Positions 16,481-20,613 of a DNA stretch of 20,613 nt are shown piece by piece; within the stretch, counting starts at the first letter, position 1; each line of letters opens with the position of its first letter. This DNA comes from JBBDWK01 sp040902885 (GTDB lineage: Bacteria; Acidobacteriota; Terriglobia; Bryobacterales; Bryobacteraceae): the NCBI GenBank assembly GCA_040902885.1, contig JBBDWK010000070.1:1-20613 (forward strand). Reading direction: 5' to 3'. The notes beneath the pieces are model-generated. The model made no database searches. It was not told the origin of the DNA and saw only the letters and a program-made list of their open reading frames with translations. The translations under genes and the position numbers were made by a program.

Positions 16481-16936
16481 TTTACCGTACGAATCGCTCC
16501 ATCCGGCATCTTTTACGCCCAGGGCGTCAAGGCCAACGTGCTCTTTTTCGACCGCAAGGCAGCCAGCGCGACTCCGTGGACCCGCACGCTTTGGATCTAC
16601 GATCTCCGCACCAACAAGCACTTCACGCTGAAGACGAACACCCTGACCCGCACCGACCTGGACGACTTCGTCCGCTGCTACAACCCCGAAAACCGCCACC
16701 AGCGGACCGAAACCGAGCGCTTCCGGTGCTTCCGCTATGAAGACCTGACCAAACGCGACAAAGCCAACCTCGATATCTTCTGGCTCCGGGATGACAGCCT
16801 CGGCGATTCCTCCGATCTCCCGGACCCGGCCATTCTCGCCGCAGAAATCATCGAAGACCTGCAGGCCGCCCTCGATCAGTTCTCTCAGATTGCAGCCGAT
16901 TTGGGGGTTGAGGAGCCCGAGGCCGGCCGCAGTTGA
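16481..16936 (+). pseudogene. Remnant of type I restriction-modification DNA methylase subunit (HsdM C-terminus)
   Basis: HsdM is the adenine methyltransferase subunit of type I restriction systems. Only its last part is here. From about 16502 the frame reads SGIFYAQGVKANVLFFDRK, then WTRTLWIYDLRTNKHFTLKTN, CYNPENRHQRTE, LDIFWLRDDSLGDSSDLPDP and a final AAEIIEDLQAALDQFSQIAADLG coiled segment, all typical of the end of HsdM. The catalytic N-terminal and central parts (the SAM-binding and NPPY-type motifs) are missing. Just before 16502 the homology appears to slide between frames, and an in-frame TGA lies at 16478-16480. A GTG at 16538 could start a 132-residue product, but it would have no methyltransferase activity. 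No HsdS or HsdR gene is nearby, so this is a decayed fragment. Confidence 0.8.
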
Positions 16937-16944
16937 CGAATCCG

Positions 16945-17331
16945 CTACGCCACGCGCCGGGGGGCCGCTTTGATCCGGAAATCCACTTCCAGGCCCGCGT
17001 CCGTGAGCATATTCACCAGCGCATCGAGCGAGAAGCGGGTGATCTTGCCGCGCTTGAGATCGGAGATCCGCGGCTGAGTCACCTTCAACCGCTTGGCGGC
17101 GCCGGCTTGCGTCAAGCCTTCCTTCTCAACGAACTTCCGCAAGGCCGTCATCATTTGCGACCGCAGCCGCAAGTTGCGGGCTTCGGCGGATGAGAAACCA
17201 AGGTCGGCGAAAACGTTGCCGCTGCTTTTGGTGATGTTGCCGTCCCGAACGATTTTCATGCCCATCTTCTGCATCATCTCGATTTCCGTCTGGCGAGTGG
17301 TCCTCGTGTTTTTCAGAAAGCAGTGCAGCAC
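16945..17331 (-). CDS. XRE-family helix-turn-helix protein, orphan antitoxin-like, with toxin-tail N-terminus
   Basis: The 128-residue product has an XRE/HTH domain in its second half: GNVFADLGFSSAEARNLRLRSQMM, then ALRKFVEKEGLTQAGAAKRLKVTQPRISDLKRGKITRFSLDALVNML (about 63-110), and a C-terminal GLEVDFRIKAAPRRVA. Proteins of this type are usually antitoxins paired with RelE/HigB/Gp49-like toxins. Residues 2-20 (LHCFLKNTRTTRQTEIEMM) look like the C-terminal tail of such a toxin, in frame with the antitoxin; no toxin body lies upstream. The GTG start at 17331 follows an in-frame TAA and has GAGAGGCGG before it and a TATAAT further up. A shorter antitoxin-only form could begin at the ATG at 17259. 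The gene lies 8 bases from the HsdM remnant, tail to tail. Confidence 0.75.
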   Translation of the reverse strand: MLHCFLKNTRTTRQTEIEMMQKMGMKIVRDGNITKSSGNVFADLGFSSAEARNLRLRSQMMTALRKFVEKEGLTQAGAAKRLKVTQPRISDLKRGKITRFSLDALVNMLTDAGLEVDFRIKAAPRRVA

Positions 17332-17356
17332 TTACGCCGCCTCTCGAATCGCCTCA

Positions 17357-17362
17357 ATTATA
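17357..17362 (-). promoter_or_regulatory. -10 box TATAAT for the XRE antitoxin-like gene
   Basis: Read on the minus strand, a consensus TATAAT lies 25 bases before the GTG at 17331. This would give a leader of about 19 bases containing the GAGAGG ribosome site. It supports translation from 17331 and not only from 17259. The -35 match is poor. Confidence 0.45.
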
Positions 17363-17473
17363 CACAAGTGGATATATCTAACTGTCTATTTCCACATGCG
17401 TTGTGTGGCCGCTTTCGGCTCGCGGGCAGGGGCGTCCCCAAAGGATGATCGAGAGATACCGCTCCATCCGTCA

Positions 17474-17503
17474 TTGTTCCCGGACTGGAAACAACGGCAT
17501 AAT
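17474..17503 (+). promoter_or_regulatory. Promoter candidate for the nfeD-floA operon (TTGTTC-18-CATAAT)
   Basis: TTGTTC at 17474-17479 and CATAAT at 17498-17503 are separated by 18 bases. The -10 ends 5 bases before the nfeD ATG, so transcription would begin at or near the start codon. No ribosome site lies before nfeD, which fits a leaderless message. Confidence 0.4.
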
Positions 17504-17508
17504 GGGAC

Positions 17509-18888
17509 ATGAGGCGGCGATTTGCACTCCGCGGCGTGACGGCGTTCCTGCTCGCAATGACGGGCGCCTCCGGCGTGCGCAACGTCGTCGCGCAGACCTC
17601 CGCGCCTGTCGTCTACGTCATCTCGATCGAGGGTACAGTTGACCTCGGCCTCGCGCCATTCCTGTCGCGCACGATTCGCGAGGCGAAAGAGGCCGGCGCC
17701 GCGGCCGTGCTGCTCGACATTAATACCTTCGGCGGCCGGGTGGATGCGGCGGTGGCGATGCGCGACACGCTGCTCAACGCGCCGGTCCGGACGATCGCGT
17801 TCGTCAACCAGCGCGCCATCTCCGCCGGCGCGCTCATCGCTCTCGCCTGCAACACCCTGGTCATGACGGAGGGCGGCACGATCGGCGCCGCGGCACCGGT
17901 GCTCAGCGGGGACAACGAGACGAAGCCCGCGGACGAAAAATCGGTCTCCTATGTACGGAAGGAGTTCCGCGCGACGGCGGAGGTCCGTAAGCGTCCGCCG
18001 GAGTATGCCGAAGCGATGGTGGACGCCGATGTAGAGATCGCAGGGGTGGTCGCCAAAGGCAAACTGCTCACACTTACGACTTCGGAAGCGCTCGAGCACA
18101 AGGTGGCGGATCTGAAGGCGCCGACAGTAGAGGCGGCACTAGAGGCTGCCGGACTACCGAACGCGGAGGTGCGCCGCGCCAGGCAAACATGGGCCGAGAC
18201 TCTCGTCCGCTTCCTGACGAACCCGGTTGTCAGCTCGCTGTTGATGACAGTGGGCCTGCTGGGTCTGCTGGTGGAGATCCGGACGCCGGGCTTCGCCGTG
18301 CCGGGCACGGTTGGCCTGCTCTCGCTCGGCCTTTTCTTCTGGGGTCACTGGATTGTCCGCCTGGCGGGTTGGGAGGAGCTGCTGCTGGTGTCTATCGGAG
18401 TGCTGCTGCTCGCGCTCGAGGTATTTGTGCTTCCGGGAACGACCCTGGCGGGCATTGCCGGCGGTGTGGCACTCATGGCGGGACTGGGCATGACGCTGGT
18501 CGGCGCGGGCGCCACGGCGTCCGTTATCATCAGTGCGCTCGGACAGGTCGCTCTATCGCTTCTGCTGGCGATGGCCGGCGCGTTCGCACTCCTCCGTGTG
18601 CTGCCCCGTCTGCCGTTCGGGCGGCGCCTCGTTCTTGCAACCGGCATGCAAGCCGGCCTCGGCTACGTCTCCGCCCCGGAGAGTGACCGACAGTGGCTGG
18701 GACGGACCGGGACGGCGCTATCGCCCATGCGGCCGGCAGGTATTGCGGAGATCGACGGCGCTCGCGTCGATGTCGTATCGGATGGCGGATTCATCGACGC
18801 CGGCACCCCAATCGTAGTGACCCGCGTGGACGGCAACCGGATCGTAATCAGGCCCTTGCCGGCGCATCAGGAGAATACACATGAATGA
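17509..18888 (+). CDS. NfeD-family membrane serine protease (long form)
   Basis: Long NfeD proteins join a ClpP-like serine protease to a membrane part and a soluble OB-fold domain, and work with flotillin/stomatin-type partners. The 459-residue product starts with a signal sequence (1-29). The protease domain (33-220) reads VVYVISIEGTVDLGLAPFLSRTIREA, then INTFGGRVDAAVAMRD. The nucleophile S105 is in NQRAISAGALIALAC and the likely catalytic lysine is K144 in ADEKSVSYV. Four or more membrane segments lie at about 238-365. The NfeD OB domain is at 397-450 (WLGRTGTALSPMRPAGIAEIDGARVDVVSDGGFI). The ATG at 17509 lacks a ribosome site. The stop overlaps the floA start (ATGAATGA), so the two are coupled, matching the known nfeD-flotillin pairing. 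Confidence 0.93.
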   Translation: MRRRFALRGVTAFLLAMTGASGVRNVVAQTSAPVVYVISIEGTVDLGLAPFLSRTIREAKEAGAAAVLLDINTFGGRVDAAVAMRDTLLNAPVRTIAFVNQRAISAGALIALACNTLVMTEGGTIGAAAPVLSGDNETKPADEKSVSYVRKEFRATAEVRKRPPEYAEAMVDADVEIAGVVAKGKLLTLTTSEALEHKVADLKAPTVEAALEAAGLPNAEVRRARQTWAETLVRFLTNPVVSSLLMTVGLLGLLVEIRTPGFAVPGTVGLLSLGLFFWGHWIVRLAGWEELLLVSIGVLLLALEVFVLPGTTLAGIAGGVALMAGLGMTLVGAGATASVIISALGQVALSLLLAMAGAFALLRVLPRLPFGRRLVLATGMQAGLGYVSAPESDRQWLGRTGTALSPMRPAGIAEIDGARVDVVSDGGFIDAGTPIVVTRVDGNRIVIRPLPAHQENTHE

Positions 18889-19858
18889 ATTCGATCCCAC
18901 TGCCATCGGCGCGTTCGGCTTGCTCATTGGGGCCCTGTTAACGCTGGTTGTCTTCCTGTACATCGTCCCCATTCCTCTTTGGATCGCGGCATGGTCGTCC
19001 GGCGCTTACGTGGGGCTGCTGACACTCGTCGGCATGCGGCTCCGGCGCGTGCCTCCAGCGACGATCGTCACCGCCCGGATCAGCGCGGCCAAGGCGGGGC
19101 TGCCGGTGTCCATCGACGATCTGGAAGCGCATTATCTGGCTGGTGGAAACGTCGTGCGCGTGGTCAACGCGCTCATCTCGGCGGACAAAGCCAACATCGA
19201 GATGCCCTTCAAGCGCGCGGCGGCGATCGACCTGGCGGGACGTGACGTCCTGGAGGCCGTAAAGATGTCCGTGATCCCGAAGGTCATCGAAACAGCGCGG
19301 ATTGCAGCCGTGGCGAAGGACGGGATTCAGCTGATTGCCGTCTCGCGCGTGACCGTCCGCACGAACATTGACCGCCTGGTAGGCGGGGCCGGCGAGGAGA
19401 CGATCATCGCGCGCGTCGGCGAAGGCATGGTGAGCACTATCGGCTCCGCGGTGACGCACAAGGACGTGCTCGAAAATCCGGATCACATCTCCAAGAACAT
19501 CCTCAGCCGGGGCCTGGACGCGGGCACTGCCTACGAGATCCTGTCGATCGACATCGCGGACATAGATGTGGGCGAAAATATCGGGGCCAAGCTGCAGATC
19601 GACCAGGCGAATGCCGATAAGCAGATCGCGCAGGCAAAAGCAGAGGAGCGCCGCGCGATGGCCGTTGCGCTCGAGCAGGAAATGCGCGCCCGCGTCGTCG
19701 AGGCTGAGGCGGAAGTTCCGCGGGCCATGGCTGAGGCGTTTCGGCAGGGCAACCTCGGCATCATGGACTACTACCGTATGAAGAACATTCAGGCGGACTC
19801 GTCGATGCGCGAGTCGATCGCCGAAGGCGGGGACGAACCGACCCCGCCGAACCGATAG
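18881..19858 (+). CDS. floA: Flotillin-like protein FloA
   Basis: FloA is a bacterial flotillin that organises membrane microdomains. The 325-residue length is typical (about 330). Two adjacent membrane segments lie at about 10-30 and 35-53. They are followed by the conserved body: RRVPPATIVTARISAAKAGL, LEAHYLAGGNVVRVVNALISADKANIEM, AAIDLAGRDVLEAVKMSV, VSRVTVRTNIDRLVGGAGEETIIARVGEGMVSTIGS and LDAGTAYEILSIDIADIDVGENIGAKLQIDQANADKQIAQAKAEERRAMA. The Glu/Ala/Lys/Arg-rich tail (about 245-300) is the coiled-coil part, and GIMDYYRMKNIQADSSMRESI near the end is a strong family mark. The ATG at 18881 has AGGAG 7 bases upstream and overlaps the nfeD stop. A small membrane-protein gene follows after 22 bases, probably in the same operon. 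Confidence 0.95.
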   Translation: MNEFDPTAIGAFGLLIGALLTLVVFLYIVPIPLWIAAWSSGAYVGLLTLVGMRLRRVPPATIVTARISAAKAGLPVSIDDLEAHYLAGGNVVRVVNALISADKANIEMPFKRAAAIDLAGRDVLEAVKMSVIPKVIETARIAAVAKDGIQLIAVSRVTVRTNIDRLVGGAGEETIIARVGEGMVSTIGSAVTHKDVLENPDHISKNILSRGLDAGTAYEILSIDIADIDVGENIGAKLQIDQANADKQIAQAKAEERRAMAVALEQEMRARVVEAEAEVPRAMAEAFRQGNLGIMDYYRMKNIQADSSMRESIAEGGDEPTPPNR

Positions 19859-19880
19859 CATCCCTCTGGAGCGCTGACCC

Positions 19881-20270
19881 ATGTCGTTTGAAGTCCTGGT
19901 GCTAATCGTCGTCCTCATCCTGTTGCCGCTGATTCAGCTCTTGCAGGAGGCGCGTAAGCGGAATCGGCGTACACCGGAGCGGGCCGAGGGGCATCCGCCT
20001 CCCGCGCGTCAGCCATTGAGGGAACCGCCGCCGCCGCATGCGCCGCCGCGCCCGGCAATAGTGCGGCGCCCGTTGTCAGATGTGATGGCCGCTCGCGAGC
20101 GGGCGCCGGCGGTAGACGCCGACGCCGCCGGGCGAGTGGCGCCAACTCCGAGAGGCCACCGGAGCGCGCGGCGACGCATGGTGGTTGCGGGCCTCCGGAA
20201 TCCCCACGGCCTCCGCCACGCCATCGTGCTGATGACGATTCTCGGGCCCTGCCGGGCGAGCCGTCCGTGA
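19881..20270 (+). CDS. Small one-helix, proline-rich membrane protein of the nfeD-floA operon (hypothetical)
   Basis: I do not recognise a named family. The 129-residue product has one N-terminal membrane segment (FEVLVLIVVLILLPLIQLLQ, about 3-22). A basic stretch follows (EARKRNRR), then a proline- and arginine-rich, probably disordered middle (about 30-105), and a short hydrophobic C-terminal motif (LRHAIVLMTILGPCRA). The layout suggests an anchored protein with a floppy linker and a C-terminal docking motif. The ATG at 19881 has GGAG with a 9-base spacer. Its place 22 bases after floA in the same direction suggests a role with FloA/NfeD, but that is inferred from position only. Composition in the middle is low-complexity, so a frame error cannot be fully excluded. 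Confidence 0.65.
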   Translation: MSFEVLVLIVVLILLPLIQLLQEARKRNRRTPERAEGHPPPARQPLREPPPPHAPPRPAIVRRPLSDVMAARERAPAVDADAAGRVAPTPRGHRSARRRMVVAGLRNPHGLRHAIVLMTILGPCRASRP

Positions 20271-20429
20271 CCGGCTAGACCTCAAACGCGAAGGTGAGCA
20301 GCAACAACGAGCGATCACGGCTCATAGTCACCAATCAGGCGGCGACTCTGGAGGAAGCGGTACAAGGATCTCCTGGTCTGCTCGGGCACTTTCTCCAGAA
20401 GGCTTAATGTGTGGTTATTGAAAACGAGA

Positions 20430-20506
20430 TGGTCGGGGCGGGAGGATTCGAACCTCCGGCCTCCTGGTCCCGAACCAGGCGCTCTACCAAGCTGAGCCAC
20501 GCCCCG
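20430..20506 (-). tRNA. tRNA-Pro (anticodon CGG)
   Basis: The minus strand folds as a full 77-base tRNA. The acceptor stem is CGGGGCG/CGCCCCG, the D-arm contains GCTCAGCTTGGTAGAGC, and the anticodon stem is CCTGG/CCAGG with loop TTCGGGA (anticodon CGG, reading CCG). The variable loop is AGGCC, the T-arm is GGAGG-TTCGAAT-CCTCC, the discriminator is A, and CCA is encoded in the gene. All stems are perfect. There is no sign of splitting by an integrated element within the gene. Confidence 0.97.
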
Positions 20507-20514
20507 AATCTTTC

Positions 20515-20543
20515 AGTGTACCGCCCAACATCCCGATAAACAA
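20515..20543 (-). promoter_or_regulatory. Promoter candidate for tRNA-Pro (TTGTTT-17-TACACT)
   Basis: On the minus strand TTGTTT (20543-20538) and TACACT (20520-20515) are separated by 17 bases. Transcription would begin a few bases before the mature tRNA 5' end at 20506. Each box matches the consensus only in part. Confidence 0.4.
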
Positions 20544-20573
20544 GCCGCTCCAAAACGCATGTCAACGGTTTTT

Positions 20574-20611
20574 AGAAATGTCCCCATGTTCCGTTCATTA
20601 GAAGTGTCCCC
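20574..20611. repeat. Two direct copies of AGAARTGTCCCC at the window edge (possible IS end)
   Basis: AGAAATGTCCCC (20574-20585) and AGAAGTGTCCCC (20600-20611) are repeated in the same sense with a 26-base period. Multiple short repeats of this TGTCCCC type are what I would expect near an end of an IS21-like or similar insertion sequence, whose body would lie beyond the window. The transposase is not visible, so the family is a guess. Confidence 0.35.
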
Positions 20612-20613
20612 TT

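Noticed and set aside
20315..20500. Small minus-strand protein beginning MAQLGRAPGSGPGGRRFESS
   Set aside because: This is the well-known false translation of a tRNA gene; it begins inside tRNA-Pro.
20560..20565. Perfect minus-strand TTGACA as -35 for tRNA-Pro
   Set aside because: At 17-19 base spacing there is no good -10 (only TGTTTA/TTTATC). The TTGTTT-17-TACACT pair closer to the gene fits better, though both matches are partial.

Overview
The window looks like chromosomal DNA of a GC-rich, Gram-negative bacterium, most likely an acidobacterium of the Solibacter/Bryobacter type. This is inferred from protein style, not from any search. The main pointers are a very large TonB-dependent receptor with an N-terminal carboxypeptidase-regulatory-like domain ending in Phe, the NuoL/M/N and MurB sequence style, and the repeat-littered intergenic gaps.

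Region 1 (about 1-7858, + strand) is the membrane-arm half of a respiratory complex I operon: nuoI, nuoJ, nuoK, nuoL, nuoM, nuoN, then nuoH. The genes are tightly packed with small overlaps, and a strong hairpin with a T-run follows. Two things are unusual. NuoH is last instead of before NuoI, and NuoL carries a His/Asp/Gly-rich insert of about 37 residues between its first two membrane helices.

Region 2 (7859-9560) is a divergent pair: a DUF2461-family gene (-) and murB (+), with only 28 bases between their start codons. A perfect TATAAT sits 7 bases before the murB ATG, which suggests a leaderless mRNA. Region 3 (9561-14000) holds a TonB-dependent receptor (-) divergent from a tartrate/D-malate dehydrogenase-type enzyme (+). 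The short shared promoter region contains a palindrome. Region 4 (14024-16115) has an exported (Tat-type signal) LD-carboxypeptidase converging on, and overlapping, an Ada-type methyltransferase/regulator.

Region 5 (about 16116-17331) is decayed accessory DNA: a gene-free stretch, a truncated HsdM (type I restriction methylase) C-terminus, and a lone XRE antitoxin-like protein whose N-terminus resembles the tail of a RelE/HigB-type toxin. Region 6 (17509-20270) is a membrane-protein operon: long-form NfeD (ClpP-like protease plus OB domain), flotillin-like FloA, and a small one-helix proline-rich protein. Region 7 is a tRNA-Pro(CGG) gene (-), followed at the window edge by two copies of an AGAARTGTCCCC repeat that may be the end of an insertion sequence.

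I found no clear wholly new system. The best candidates for a second look are the His-rich NuoL insert, the toxin-tail/antitoxin fusion in the decayed locus, the third gene of the nfeD-floA operon, and the Tat-exported LD-carboxypeptidase.
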